Part shown: piece by piece, positions 1 to 8,235 of the stretch
Layout: each line of letters opens with the position of its first letter
Numbering within the stretch: the stretch's first letter is position 1
Translations under genes and position numbers: made by a program
The notes under the pieces: model-generated
What the model saw: the letters and a program-made list of their open reading frames with translations, nothing else
Database searches by the model: none
Told to the model about the DNA's origin: nothing
Source of the DNA: Spirulina sp. SIO3F2
GTDB lineage: Bacteria > Cyanobacteriota > Cyanobacteriia > Cyanobacteriales > Spirulinaceae
DNA: 56,992 nt
Assembly: GCA_010672165.1 (NCBI GenBank)
Contig: JAAHHN010000015.1
Span: forward strand, 1 to 56,992
Reading direction: 5' to 3'

Positions 1-1
1 G

Positions 2-127
2 TTAGTGGGTTTTGCACCTTCCCAGAGGCAACCGCTACCAGGGGTCAAGGTTCTGGCTACTGCGATTGAACGTTTCTTTTTTGTCAAGCAAGGGGCTCAG
101 GCTCTTTCCAAACCCCTACAAGATTAG
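2..127 (+). CDS. C-terminal 41 codons of an unidentified protein (partial)
   Basis: A reading frame is open from the window edge to a TAG at 125-127. I do not recognise the protein. Its last residues (SKPLQD) are encoded by the start of a repeat whose other copy lies upstream of secD, at about 49190-49224. The repeat therefore seems to have supplied the present C-terminus and stop codon. It could also be a chance open frame, since only 41 codons are visible. Confidence 0.35.
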   Translation, partial: LVGFAPSQRQPLPGVKVLATAIERFFFVKQGAQALSKPLQD

Positions 128-143
128 TTCCAAGGGGGGAAGG
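110..143. repeat. Single arm of the repeat found upstream of secD
   Basis: The stretch AAACCCCTACAAGATTAG, followed by a G-rich run, matches the right arm of the inverted-repeat element at 49069-49224 (AAACCCCTACAAGGTTAG and then AAGGGGGG). Only one arm is evident here, so this is an element end or a decayed copy. Confidence 0.5.
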
Positions 144-186
144 GAGTCAGAAGTCCTTTCCCTAGGGCTACTGCTTATATATAAGT

Positions 187-228
187 TATAGGTCTATACA
201 TTTTGGCTATAGGTCTATACATTTTGGC
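187..228. repeat. Perfect 21-bp tandem duplication
   Basis: Two identical 21-bp units (TATAGGTCTATACATTTTGGC) lie head to tail at 187-207 and 208-228. It looks like slippage. Immediately downstream (about 234-303) is C/G-rich repeat debris with a CCCCC...GGGGG hairpin at 279-296. I see no gene in 128-543. Confidence 0.7.
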
Positions 229-543
229 GATCTCGCCCCCTAAATCCCCCAATTCTGAAGGATTGTGAACTCCAATCTCCCCCCAATTTTTGGGGGCCAA
301 AATGGCATTTTGAGCATATTCCCAAGATGTGTATAAGCGGTAGCTCGTTGGGAGAGGGTTGGGTGTAGAGTTATGCTCTTCTCGAAGAGTGGAGAAACAA
401 GATTCATCTTCAAAATCAGCGACATCAGTGAGACACCGCGATCGTTGGTGACAGACACAGTGTAATTGAGCACAAACGAAGCGGTGCGCGATCGGCTGGT
501 CTCAATAGAGCCGATCGCACTTTAACACCAACCCAATTCATAG

Positions 544-573
544 TTGTACCGATTCTCTAGCTTGTGATAGAAT
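544..573 (+). promoter_or_regulatory. Candidate sigma70-type promoter for rpmB
   Basis: TTGTAC at 544-549 and TAGAAT at 568-573 are separated by 18 bp. They lie about 40 bp upstream of the rpmB start codon. This is a motif match only; no other evidence is available. Confidence 0.45.
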
Positions 574-612
574 CATAGATTGCCGCTGCCAATTTATTTC
601 TGGAGGTTCCCC

Positions 613-858
613 ATGGCCCGTCGCTGCCAACTCACTGGCAAAAAAGCCAACAATGCATTTGCTGTTTCCCACTCCCATCGCCGCACCAAAAAGCTTCAAC
701 AGGCGAATTTGCAATGGAAGCGCCTCTGGTGGGCTGAGGGCGAGAGCTTTGTGCGCATCAAGCTGTCCACGAAGGCTCTCAAAACTATTCAACGTAAAGG
801 TTTAAACACCGTTGCTAAGGAGCAAGGGGTTGATTTGCGCCAGTTTGTGGTTGCCTAG
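613..858 (+). CDS. rpmB: 50S ribosomal protein L28
   Basis: This is a small basic protein of 81 residues in the large ribosomal subunit. It begins [11 protein letters not shown] and contains the characteristic segment [13 protein letters not shown], which identifies bL28. The ATG at 613 is chosen because it begins the family N-terminus and has GGAGG at 602-606 in front. An in-frame ATG at 580 would add 11 residues not found in the family. The gene stands alone, with its own likely promoter at 544-573. The length is normal for cyanobacterial L28. Confidence 0.95.
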   Translation: MARRCQLTGKKANNAFAVSHSHRRTKKLQQANLQWKRLWWAEGESFVRIKLSTKALKTIQRKGLNTVAKEQGVDLRQFVVA

Positions 859-1044
859 ATCTATTCTTGCCAAGCGCGATCGTCTCCGCGATTCTAGCTA
901 GCCTCTACACATCTCAATCAGCACCATACTCAAAGTAGCGCCGCGTTAGTATGGGGTTGAGCTTCCGTATCTAGAAAACTTAGTCTGGTTATCTGGCTTT
1001 GCTTCAGAAGGTCTCATCGGTTGTGATAGTAAAGATAAATCACC

Positions 1045-1683
1045 ATGCCTAAAACCATTGGCATTATCCGAGCCATTACCAACTTGCGGGATGTTCACCT
1101 GACGTTTAACCTTGCCCCCAGTGATGACGAGGATTTTTTTCCCGAGTGGTTTCAAGACCCCTTGCCGGAGCTAACCGATGCAGAACGGCTGCGGTGTGAT
1201 CAACTCCGTGAGCGCTACCAGTATTATCAAACTGCGGGGGCAATTACGGAGAGTACCGTTAACCTGATTTTGGTTGCGCCGTTGTTGGAGTTGTTAGGAG
1301 TGTTTCAGCCGCCGTATCTGGTGCGAGGGGAGAAGTATATTAAGGTGGCGATCGAAGACCGCGATCAGATTTTGGAAGGGCTGATCGATGTGTTGGTGAT
1401 GCAGGAGCAGTTATGGTTAGTGGTACTCGAAAGTAAGCGGTATGGCTTTAGTGTGATGCAGGCGTTGCCCCAGACGCTGAGTTATATGATGGGAAATCCA
1501 AGTGATGGCGCACCTGCCTATGGTTTGATCACGACGGGGGAGGATTATTTGTTTGTGAAGTTGGATGCTCAGGGCGGTCGGTATGATCTTTCGGATAAGT
1601 TGACCCTCTCGAAGCGGCGGGAGAATGAGCTGTATCAGGTGGTGCAGGTGTTGAAGCGGTTGATTAAGTTGGGAAATGGTTGA
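1045..1683 (+). CDS. Restriction-endonuclease-like protein, PD-(D/E)XK type
   Basis: The product has 212 residues. The central part reads as a nuclease core: Asp115 in a GLIDVLV strand, then Glu129-Ser-Lys131 in VLESKR, matching the D...ExK arrangement of the PD-(D/E)XK fold. Similar cyanobacterial proteins are usually labelled type I restriction subunit R-like, but there is no helicase domain here and no methylase or specificity gene nearby. This is therefore an orphan nuclease-like protein, not a restriction system. The first 50 residues are acidic and unassigned. It lies upstream of a HEPN-like gene and the NACHT operon, which suggests a defence-related patch. The fold call is fairly firm; the biological role is inference. 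Confidence 0.7.
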   Translation: MPKTIGIIRAITNLRDVHLTFNLAPSDDEDFFPEWFQDPLPELTDAERLRCDQLRERYQYYQTAGAITESTVNLILVAPLLELLGVFQPPYLVRGEKYIKVAIEDRDQILEGLIDVLVMQEQLWLVVLESKRYGFSVMQALPQTLSYMMGNPSDGAPAYGLITTGEDYLFVKLDAQGGRYDLSDKLTLSKRRENELYQVVQVLKRLIKLGNG

Positions 1684-1806
1684 GCTATTAGCTCAAAAGC
1701 CTTAGCTGAGATTATTTCAAAAATGTAATAGGGTTTTACTCGAATATGGTAGCGTAATGCTTGTTTAGCATATTAAAGTGAATATACTATCGATTAATTA
1801 GTAATT

Positions 1807-2274
1807 ATGTCGATTCAAATACCAAAACAACGTAGAGGACTCAAAAATGTTTATGAGTCGATGTCAGAGGATGTTAGATCTTTTTTTAAAGACCTCCCTG
1901 CACTGATTGATAGCGATTTTGACTTAGACATAGCCCTAGCATATGTATTTTTTCGTATTGAAAAGGGACAACGTCAGACTCTTTACGTCGGTGCACGTAA
2001 GCTATATCGTACCGAATCTGAACTTACATGGCGTGCCATTGATCTTCATGATCTGACTCGAACTGGATTTAAAGAGTTATTCAAGACGATTTACAGCTTC
2101 CCAATCAGCCAGAAGTCAGACAAATGTCTTGTCGATGCCCAAAAGATCCGTGATGATTTAATGCATGGTCGTACAGTAAAAGATAAAGGGAAGAGAGAAG
2201 CTATTACTAAGGCTATGTATTATGCGGAAGAGATGAATGACCTAATTCAAGGAAAGAAAGATTTTTGTCCTTAA
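1807..2274 (+). CDS. Unknown protein with a HEPN-like R-x4-H motif
   Basis: The product has 155 residues and no family I can name. It is largely helical in character. Near the C-terminus, Arg115-Asp-Asp-Leu-Met-His120 fits the R-x4-6-H signature of HEPN ribonuclease domains and is followed by another helix, as in that fold. By eye the gene and its upstream spacer are distinctly AT-rich compared with the flanking genes, which suggests horizontal acquisition. It is transcribed towards the minus-strand xisI gene. HEPN proteins are commonly toxins or defence RNases, but with only the motif visible the assignment is tentative. Confidence 0.6.
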   Translation: MSIQIPKQRRGLKNVYESMSEDVRSFFKDLPALIDSDFDLDIALAYVFFRIEKGQRQTLYVGARKLYRTESELTWRAIDLHDLTRTGFKELFKTIYSFPISQKSDKCLVDAQKIRDDLMHGRTVKDKGKREAITKAMYYAEEMNDLIQGKKDFCP

Positions 2275-2343
2275 CACGTTTTATTCTGAAAGGTATGGGG
2301 TTTTCTCTGGGATGACTGTTTGGTTAGATAGTAGCAGTTACTC

Positions 2344-2688
2344 TCAGGCAACAGCATAGCCCGAATATTGACGTAGAGAGGGAGGATGAAAACCGATCAC
2401 AATATCGTCTTTAGAAATATTTTCTTCGACTAAAGCCTGAGCAATATCCCATTCCGTATTGTTGAGCTGAATCCAGATCTTTTCGTTTTTAATCTCTAAA
2501 TGGATCGAACAGCCATAAACTCGTTTCTGCTGATCCCAACCAATGCCCACAACTTGGTAGTGGTTATGTTCATCATCAAAAATGGGGTGAACTTCAATCT
2601 CACCATGAGAGGGTTTATAGGTGGCATATTGTCCAAGAAGTTGTCGAATTATCGCTCGATACATCTCAACTTTCCTTAAGTCTGCCAT
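2344..2688 (-). CDS. xisI: XisI-family protein
   Basis: The 114-residue protein has the XisI family pattern: an N-terminal helix ending in RQLLGQYA, the central VVGIGWDQQKRVYGCSIHLEI strands, and the ending DIVIGFHPPSLRQYSGYAVA. XisI was named from Anabaena, where it is one of the factors controlling excision of the fdxN element. Here there is no xisF recombinase and no fdxN, so excision control is unlikely to be its job. Its start overlaps the end of xisH by 13 bp, which indicates translational coupling. It is the last gene of the NACHT-xisH-xisI operon. Confidence 0.88.
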   Translation of the reverse strand: MADLRKVEMYRAIIRQLLGQYATYKPSHGEIEVHPIFDDEHNHYQVVGIGWDQQKRVYGCSIHLEIKNEKIWIQLNNTEWDIAQALVEENISKDDIVIGFHPPSLRQYSGYAVA

Positions 2689-3089
2689 AACACAATCTCC
2701 TCCTGATCAATATTATAAACAATTAGTTTTAGATTATTTTCAAGGACGATTCTTTGAATCAGCTCCTTCTGAAATAAGGTTTCATAAGTCGTTTCAGGCA
2801 CAGCGAGAAATAACTTCCTGGCTGAATCTTTGATACTCAGAGCAACTCTGTAGTTAATAAATTGACCGACAGCAAGATGAAGATCGTTGATTGCGGATGG
2901 GCCGATAAAACTCTTGATCTCAACCGCAATTCGTTCCCCTTCTTTTTCTGCCGCGATCATTCTTTCTGCACCCAAATCGATAAAGAATTCAACACCACCT
3001 GTCTTTACAAAATAAGGGTCATCGGTGATGTGCCAGCCTTCTTTGATTAAGCCATTTTTAACAACATCGTGAAATAGATCTTTGGCCAT
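2676..3089 (-). CDS. xisH: XisH-family protein, endonuclease-like fold
   Basis: The 137-residue protein begins MAKDLFHDVVKNGLIKEGW, which is the XisH hallmark. Asp38 and Glu57-Ile-Lys59 (VEIKSF) reproduce the D...ExK spacing of PD-(D/E)XK nucleases, so a catalytic role is possible. Known family members act with XisI in fdxN excision in Anabaena, but most cyanobacterial copies have no known function. The start lies 12 bp after the stop of the upstream NACHT gene, and the 3' end overlaps xisI, so the three genes are very likely cotranscribed. By eye, base composition is more AT-rich than in neighbouring housekeeping genes. Confidence 0.88.
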   Translation of the reverse strand: MAKDLFHDVVKNGLIKEGWHITDDPYFVKTGGVEFFIDLGAERMIAAEKEGERIAVEIKSFIGPSAINDLHLAVGQFINYRVALSIKDSARKLFLAVPETTYETLFQKELIQRIVLENNLKLIVYNIDQEEIVLWQT

Positions 3090-3101
3090 GTGTCGCTCAC
3101 C

Positions 3102-5123
3102 TCACCCACTACTCAACCGCAACATCCTTGACTCAATCTCCGCCCAAGTCTGGGGCGACACCTTCACCGCTGCCTGCTTGCACCGCACCATCAACTGATT
3201 GTTATACAGATAGGTGCGTAGATGCTGCACATCCCGATCGCTAATCTCCAAAACTGCCGCAGGAATCTGAAACGCCTGCAAACAGCGCTGCTTCAGCTTA
3301 GCCGCATCGGTCGCCTCAGCATCCAGCTTTTCCAATTGAGCGATCAGCATCTGGAGCGGCTCAGGTGTGAAAATTTCGAGGTTCTGGAGCTTCTGGGCTA
3401 GCTCCAACAGCCCTTGGGGTGACGCCTCACTATTGAGAGCTTTAATCAGGATTTTTGTGAGCGTAGGAGCCAGGGCACGAGCCAGGGATTGGGCGGGAGT
3501 GAGAGCCAAGGCCAGGGCAATTGCGATCGCCCGTTTCGCTGTCGGTTCATACTTACCTGCTTGCTCTGTGGTGATGTCACTTGCCCATTGGAGAAGCGAT
3601 CGCGGAATTTCCGAGACGGTCTGATTCAACAGCGTCAACGTCCGCTGCTCCATCGCTAAGAGCAAATCATCCGCACCGCCTCGCATCAAACCTGCGATCA
3701 AAACAAACACCTCCTGCCAAGCTGGATCGCTGAGGTGCTCTTGACTCACTTCAGTCATCAAATGGTTATCAATGATGTATTGGGCGGTGAGATATTCCTG
3801 CAACGAAAGATGAGAGAAAGAATAAACATCCTCCGCCCGCTGGACAATAATGCCCTGCTGCACCACGATCGCATTTAAGATTGACTCCCCATCTAACCCC
3901 TGCGGCGCATTGAGGTTATCAGTTAAAAATGTTTTGATCGGGTCAACCAGCTCCCGCTTTGAGAAAAAGAAATGGTTGGCTTGAAAGCCTTGATAAGCAA
4001 TTTCCGAGAGGAGAATTTCTTCAGCTTCGGTATGGAGTCCCTGGTAAATTTCATCCAGTTGAATCCGCTTCTCGGAAGCCCATTCTTCAAGCAAAATGCG
4101 CAGAGCCTTACGGTAAAGCACACTACGGTTAGTGGGGAATTTTTGGGAGCGATCGAAGACTCGACAGAGGAAAGTCAGCAATAAGGGGGTGTGGGCTAAT
4201 TCTTTAGCGGCCGCATTTTGAGACTTTTGCAATTCAGCCCAACACCGCTCGGCGGTTTCCGCTTCCTGATCACTCGCCGAACTAAACCAATTACTAATAA
4301 ACTGCTCAATTTGAGCATCATCAAAATCCGCGATTACTACATCGATAAAACGAGGGAAACTGCCCCGAATCGCGCCAGTACGGCAAGAGATCATAAACCG
4401 ATTCTGGGCATAGCGATCGACGAAATCTTGGATCTCTTCCATAATCCCATGGATCTGCTCACTGGGGACTTCATCCAAACCGTCGAGAAGCAAGAGAAAC
4501 TTTCCCTGTTCCAAGGCTTTAGCAGTGAAGTTTTCTGGCTCCGGAAAGCCGGAAATCTCGAATTCTCGGCCAATAAACGCTTCTAAACTTAACTCACCCG
4601 CGTTGAAGCGTTTGAGTTCAATAAACACAGGAATACAACCATGATCAAACTCTCCTTTTTTGCCTTGAAGTGCCTCTAAACCCACCCGTTTGAGCAAGGT
4701 AGATTTGCCCGAACCCGGCCCGCCGAGCACCAACAGATAGGGTTGAGTATCAGCGATCGCCAACCCCGCTTGGGTGGGTACATCGCTCGGGGTAAAACGG
4801 CGGTTACTCTGACGAAAATTAGCTTCTTGATCCGCTAAGGAGTCGAATTGCTGCGAGCCATCGTCCTGGAGAACCTGTACCGTGGTGTAGACCGCTTCGA
4901 GTTCAATCGGCTCCCGCATCCCCAGCACTTTAAGCGTGCCGTGGCGTTCGGTGAAGTTGGTGGTGTATTGCTCTGAGGCGCTAAAGATAAGCTGCCGGGT
5001 CTGCTCGTTAATGCCTTTACCGAAGCGATCGAGAACCTTGCCGCCCCCTTCTAAAATCGATTGAAATACTGGAACAGCAATGCCACTGACGGCGGCGATT
5101 GCTAAAGTTTGCCAAACTGTCAT
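3102..5123 (-). CDS. NACHT-domain STAND NTPase
   Basis: The product has 673 residues. Residues 1-25 form a hydrophobic N-terminal helix, possibly a membrane anchor. About residues 40-115 form a linker. Walker A is GGPGSGKS at 134-141 and Walker B is LLLLDGLDEVP at 210-220, a typical NACHT acidic pattern. Helical winged-helix-like and C-terminal regions follow. No WD40, TPR or LRR repeats are visible, so the sensor region is not a classic one. NACHT proteins are nucleotide-driven oligomerising switches, and several bacterial members protect against phage. The gene is first in an operon with xisH and xisI. A separate effector domain is not obvious, so the XisH nuclease-like protein could fill that role; this is inference. 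Confidence 0.85.
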   Translation of the reverse strand: MTVWQTLAIAAVSGIAVPVFQSILEGGGKVLDRFGKGINEQTRQLIFSASEQYTTNFTERHGTLKVLGMREPIELEAVYTTVQVLQDDGSQQFDSLADQEANFRQSNRRFTPSDVPTQAGLAIADTQPYLLVLGGPGSGKSTLLKRVGLEALQGKKGEFDHGCIPVFIELKRFNAGELSLEAFIGREFEISGFPEPENFTAKALEQGKFLLLLDGLDEVPSEQIHGIMEEIQDFVDRYAQNRFMISCRTGAIRGSFPRFIDVVIADFDDAQIEQFISNWFSSASDQEAETAERCWAELQKSQNAAAKELAHTPLLLTFLCRVFDRSQKFPTNRSVLYRKALRILLEEWASEKRIQLDEIYQGLHTEAEEILLSEIAYQGFQANHFFFSKRELVDPIKTFLTDNLNAPQGLDGESILNAIVVQQGIIVQRAEDVYSFSHLSLQEYLTAQYIIDNHLMTEVSQEHLSDPAWQEVFVLIAGLMRGGADDLLLAMEQRTLTLLNQTVSEIPRSLLQWASDITTEQAGKYEPTAKRAIAIALALALTPAQSLARALAPTLTKILIKALNSEASPQGLLELAQKLQNLEIFTPEPLQMLIAQLEKLDAEATDAAKLKQRCLQAFQIPAAVLEISDRDVQHLRTYLYNNQLMVRCKQAAVKVSPQTWAEIESRMLRLSSG

Positions 5124-5181
5124 GAATACGGTCGGGGTCTTTGCCTATCATTTTAGGGTACATCCTCCCCCATGATTGCTT

Positions 5182-5847
5182 ATGCTCTCTCGATTCTCTG
5201 GCGCGATCGCAGGTTTGTTGACCCTGAGCCTAACCAGCGGGTCTGCCCCCAGCTTCGCCATGACCCCTCTGCTTCAGCCTGTGGTTGAGGAGATTAACGC
5301 GATCGCAGCCCATTTGGTGGGAGAGATGGAAACCGTGCCCCATCCAGAGCGATCGCAGGTGCGGATGACCACTTGTGTGGTGCATCAATCCGAGTTTCAT
5401 TACGATACTTATCTGTATCAAGAGCAGGCACTGGTCAAGAAATTAGATCAGCCTTATCGACAGCGAGTTTTGTTGCTGGCTCCTGCTGTGGATTCGCTTC
5501 AGGAAGATGTGCTTCAAGTGGAGTCTCGCGCCTTTCGCCTTGAGGATCAGGCAGATTGGGCGGGGTTATGCGATCGCCCAGAGCCTGAGCGGGCAGAAGT
5601 CCTGGAGGCTTTAGGAGAGCGGGTTTGTAGTGTGTTTATTGAGCAGGTCGAACTAACTTATGTGGGTAAAACACCGCCGGAAGGGTGTCCGACGAATTTC
5701 CGGGGGGCGGTGACGATTAGCAATACGGTAATTTTGCACGAAGCGGGGATGGATACTTGGGATCGTGGTTTTGATGCCGAGGGGAATCAGATTTGGGGGG
5801 CCAAGGAGGATGAACCGTATCAGTTTCGGTGGGTTGGTTTAGAGTGA
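5182..5847 (+). CDS. CpcT/CpeT-family protein with a signal peptide
   Basis: The product has 221 residues. The family pattern is clear: YDTYLYQEQAL, then LDQPYRQRVLLL, then CPTNFRGAVTISNTVIL, then WDRGFDAEGNQIWG. CpcT and CpeT attach phycobilin chromophores to phycobiliprotein beta subunits in the cytoplasm. This copy is odd because the first 25-28 residues look like a Sec signal peptide ending SFA, so it may work in the periplasm or thylakoid lumen and not as a bilin lyase. ATG 5182 is preferred over the TTG two codons upstream. It is divergent from the NACHT gene, with a 58-bp shared promoter region. Confidence 0.8.
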   Translation: MLSRFSGAIAGLLTLSLTSGSAPSFAMTPLLQPVVEEINAIAAHLVGEMETVPHPERSQVRMTTCVVHQSEFHYDTYLYQEQALVKKLDQPYRQRVLLLAPAVDSLQEDVLQVESRAFRLEDQADWAGLCDRPEPERAEVLEALGERVCSVFIEQVELTYVGKTPPEGCPTNFRGAVTISNTVILHEAGMDTWDRGFDAEGNQIWGAKEDEPYQFRWVGLE

Positions 5848-6021
5848 TGTGATTATGAAGGTGCGATCGCCGTTATGCATTGAGAAGGTTACGGAATATA
5901 AACTTCGCCAACAGCGTCCGTGTCTCAACCCAACCCACTGCCGTGACACAGTTTAAGTAGTTATTAAATTGCGAATACGTTTGAAGAGGGGGAAATCGAT
6001 CGGCTTTAAACTGAATGCGAT

Positions 6022-7461
6022 TTAAATGTTAAATAACTGTCGTAATCGCTTACGCACCCACAACATCAAATTCTCATGCTCATCGGCTGTAATTAAGCCA
6101 ATTTCTTCGAGATATTGTTGACGGCTTTCCAGCTCAGCACGATTTTTTTGAAACTCTTCTAAAATCATGCTGCCTAGCAATGGTTGCTGCTGTAAAAGCT
6201 GCTGAAACCCCTCTTGATTAATGGTGAAAAGAATCGTATCGGTTAGGGCTTTAACCGATGCTGTTCGGGGGATGCCCAACATTAAAGCTAATTCCCCAAA
6301 AAACTGACCTCGCCCCAAGGTTTGGAGTGGGCGATTGAGTTGCTCCACAAATACCTCAACTCGACCCGAAAGAATAATATAGAATGTGTCACCCGGCTCA
6401 CCTTCTCGAAACAGAATTTCCCTAGTCGTCAACCGTTGACGATAGCCTTGTTCAATCAGTTGGCGAATTTCGATCGCGTTGAAATGCTCAAAATAGGGCA
6501 CTTGCCGAAGATAGTCATGGAGATATTGCCCCGGTTGAGGACGCCAACTGTCTCGGGTTTGTCGCAAATGTTCAGCCTCTTCTTGCCAAGCTGAGCGATC
6601 GCCCAGTAACCAAAGCGGTTTATGTTGATCAAAGCGAACCCGCTGAAAGGGAAACTCAATTCCTGCCTGACGGAGATGATATTCCGCTAAATAGTAGAGT
6701 GCACTTTCAGTGAGATAATATTTATCCATTTCCGGTGTCCAAGCCCGCAGTTCAAACACATAAGCATCCTGTTCAATTGCCTTAAACAATACTTGAGGAT
6801 TCGGGTTGATACTGATTCGGGATTCAAGGGCAGCACAGGTGAGCAAAATTTCCGTTATGATCAGCGGATCACTGCGTTCATCTACTGCAACTTTGATGGA
6901 TAGCCATCCCCCTGAATTCTGTAATGTCCAGTTGGTTAATTTGGATTCGGTGAGATAGCTATTGGGTACAATCACATCTTTGTCATAAATCGTGTGAATG
7001 ACTGTTGAACGTACAAAAATCCCCGTAATATGCCCAGAAATCTCATCAAATTCAATAAAATCTCCCACTTTAACTTTGGGATCAAGCAAGAGGGCAAAAC
7101 CACTGATCACGTCATTCACCACATTTTGCAACCCAAAACCAATACCAACGCCTAAGCTACCCACAATCAGCACCAGTGAGGAAAAGTCAAACCCAGTCCA
7201 TTGGAGCACTAAAACAAAGCCCATCATGCTGATCACATAGCTAGCAAAAGTAGCGATCGCTTCGCGGCTGCTGGAGTCAATTTGGAAGCGGGTTAGCAGA
7301 TGGTGGGTCAGAAAAGTTTTGAGCGTACGGGAGATGACCAAAACACTGACAAAGGCCAAGAGCAATTGGAACATCCACAAAAACGTGACCGTGGTGTTGC
7401 CCAAATTAAAAATGGGGTTGGTCAGGAAATCGAGCGAGATATTCTGGAAAAAAGACGACAT
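6022..7461 (-). CDS. MscS-family channel with C-terminal cyclic-nucleotide-binding domain
   Basis: The product has 479 residues from ATG 7461. An in-frame GTG at 7521, with a weak GAGG, would add 20 residues. Two to three hydrophobic N-terminal segments lead into the MscS pore helix, with the glycine-rich run LIVGSLGVGIGFGLQNVVND. The MscS beta domain follows (DKDVIVPNSYLTESKLTNW). After a linker, a cNMP-binding beta roll spans roughly residues 335-450, including LFREGEPGDTFYIILSGRVEV and the phosphate-binding cassette FFGELALMLGIPRTASV. Such proteins belong to the bCNG/MscS-like group, gated by ligand more than by tension. The downstream gap 5848-6021 holds nothing I recognise. Confidence 0.92.
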   Translation of the reverse strand: MSSFFQNISLDFLTNPIFNLGNTTVTFLWMFQLLLAFVSVLVISRTLKTFLTHHLLTRFQIDSSSREAIATFASYVISMMGFVLVLQWTGFDFSSLVLIVGSLGVGIGFGLQNVVNDVISGFALLLDPKVKVGDFIEFDEISGHITGIFVRSTVIHTIYDKDVIVPNSYLTESKLTNWTLQNSGGWLSIKVAVDERSDPLIITEILLTCAALESRISINPNPQVLFKAIEQDAYVFELRAWTPEMDKYYLTESALYYLAEYHLRQAGIEFPFQRVRFDQHKPLWLLGDRSAWQEEAEHLRQTRDSWRPQPGQYLHDYLRQVPYFEHFNAIEIRQLIEQGYRQRLTTREILFREGEPGDTFYIILSGRVEVFVEQLNRPLQTLGRGQFFGELALMLGIPRTASVKALTDTILFTINQEGFQQLLQQQPLLGSMILEEFQKNRAELESRQQYLEEIGLITADEHENLMLWVRKRLRQLFNI

Positions 7462-7664
7462 GGACGCTGGGGCGCAAAGGTCTGGGTCGGGGGAGGCACC
7501 AGTGACGGCATTGGCTCCCACAACCCTCTTTTATCCTATCGGCGCTGTGGCTTTCCGGATGGAGTGGGGGAGTCCTAGCCTATCTCGTTAGGTGATCGCA
7601 GCCTTGTTCACCCCATTCTCAAATTTTGCGCAACGACGTAATGAAGCGCGATCGCTCTTGTCTA

Positions 7665-7764
7665 AGGTCTATCGTCAGTTGGATTTCAAACGCCTGCAAA
7701 GACTGACTTACAGCCCCTTTTTCTTAGTTCTTTCAGACTTCCGATTTTAACTGACGGCACGCCC
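7665..7764. repeat. Shortened copy of miniature element A
   Basis: Flanked by TA at 7663-7664 and 7765-7766. Its left end (ATCGTCAGTTGGATTTCAAA) and right end (TTAACTGACGGCACGCCC) match the two ends of the 126-bp element A copies at 18532 and 33024, in inverted orientation. At 100 bp it carries an internal deletion. It lies in the 7.5-8.2 kb gap, which holds no convincing gene. Confidence 0.7.
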
Positions 7765-8008
7765 TAAATGTCATTGATGGGAATCCGTCTTTGATGTCTG
7801 TAAAAGACACATATTCTATAAGTTGTTGAGACTGTTTTTTGAGTTGAGGTCTATATTTCAGTCAAAAAATATATTTTTTTGTGCCTTTTTATACAGAAAA
7901 TTTATTGCCTTCTCTTAAAGATAAGATGCCAAAATTAATTTTAATTATTGGTAATTTTAATCACATGCTAATCACAATTGCTTTGCCATATTAAGAGCAT
8001 CATTGATC

Positions 8009-8179
8009 GGAAGCATCCCAGTTTAGCGGCCCTCACCCGAAATCCCTCTCCCAAGCTTGGGAGAGGGACTTTGAATCTAGCTCTCCTTCTCCCAAATATG
8101 GGAAAAGGGGTGGGGAGATGTAGCGATAGCTTCCCGAAGGGTGGGCAACGATTTAGAAATACCAAAGTGGGATGCTTCC
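8009..8179. repeat. 171-bp MITE-like element with terminal inverted repeats (element D)
   Basis: The ends GGAAGCATCCCAGTTT (8009-8024) and AAAGTGGGATGCTTCC (8164-8179) are near-perfect inverted repeats with one mismatch in 16. A 24-bp perfect palindrome lies inside at 8044-8067 (CCCTCTCCCAAG and its complement). A target duplication is not clear. It sits immediately upstream of the permease-kinase gene, so it may lie in that gene's leader or promoter region. Confidence 0.65.
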
Positions 8180-8235
8180 CCTTAATCATTCCCTTTGGCT
8201 AGAAATTTCTCACATCCACCATTGATCTTGGTCAA

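Noticed and set aside
1045-1683. Type I restriction system
   Set aside because: Only an ExK nuclease-like protein is present; there is no helicase domain, methylase or specificity subunit in the window.
7300-7578. Plus-strand frames opposite the MscS gene start
   Set aside because: They are shadows of the conserved minus-strand MscS coding sequence.
7978-8202. 74-codon frame covering element D
   Set aside because: It is made almost entirely of the inverted-repeat element, so its similarity elsewhere would only reflect the repeat.
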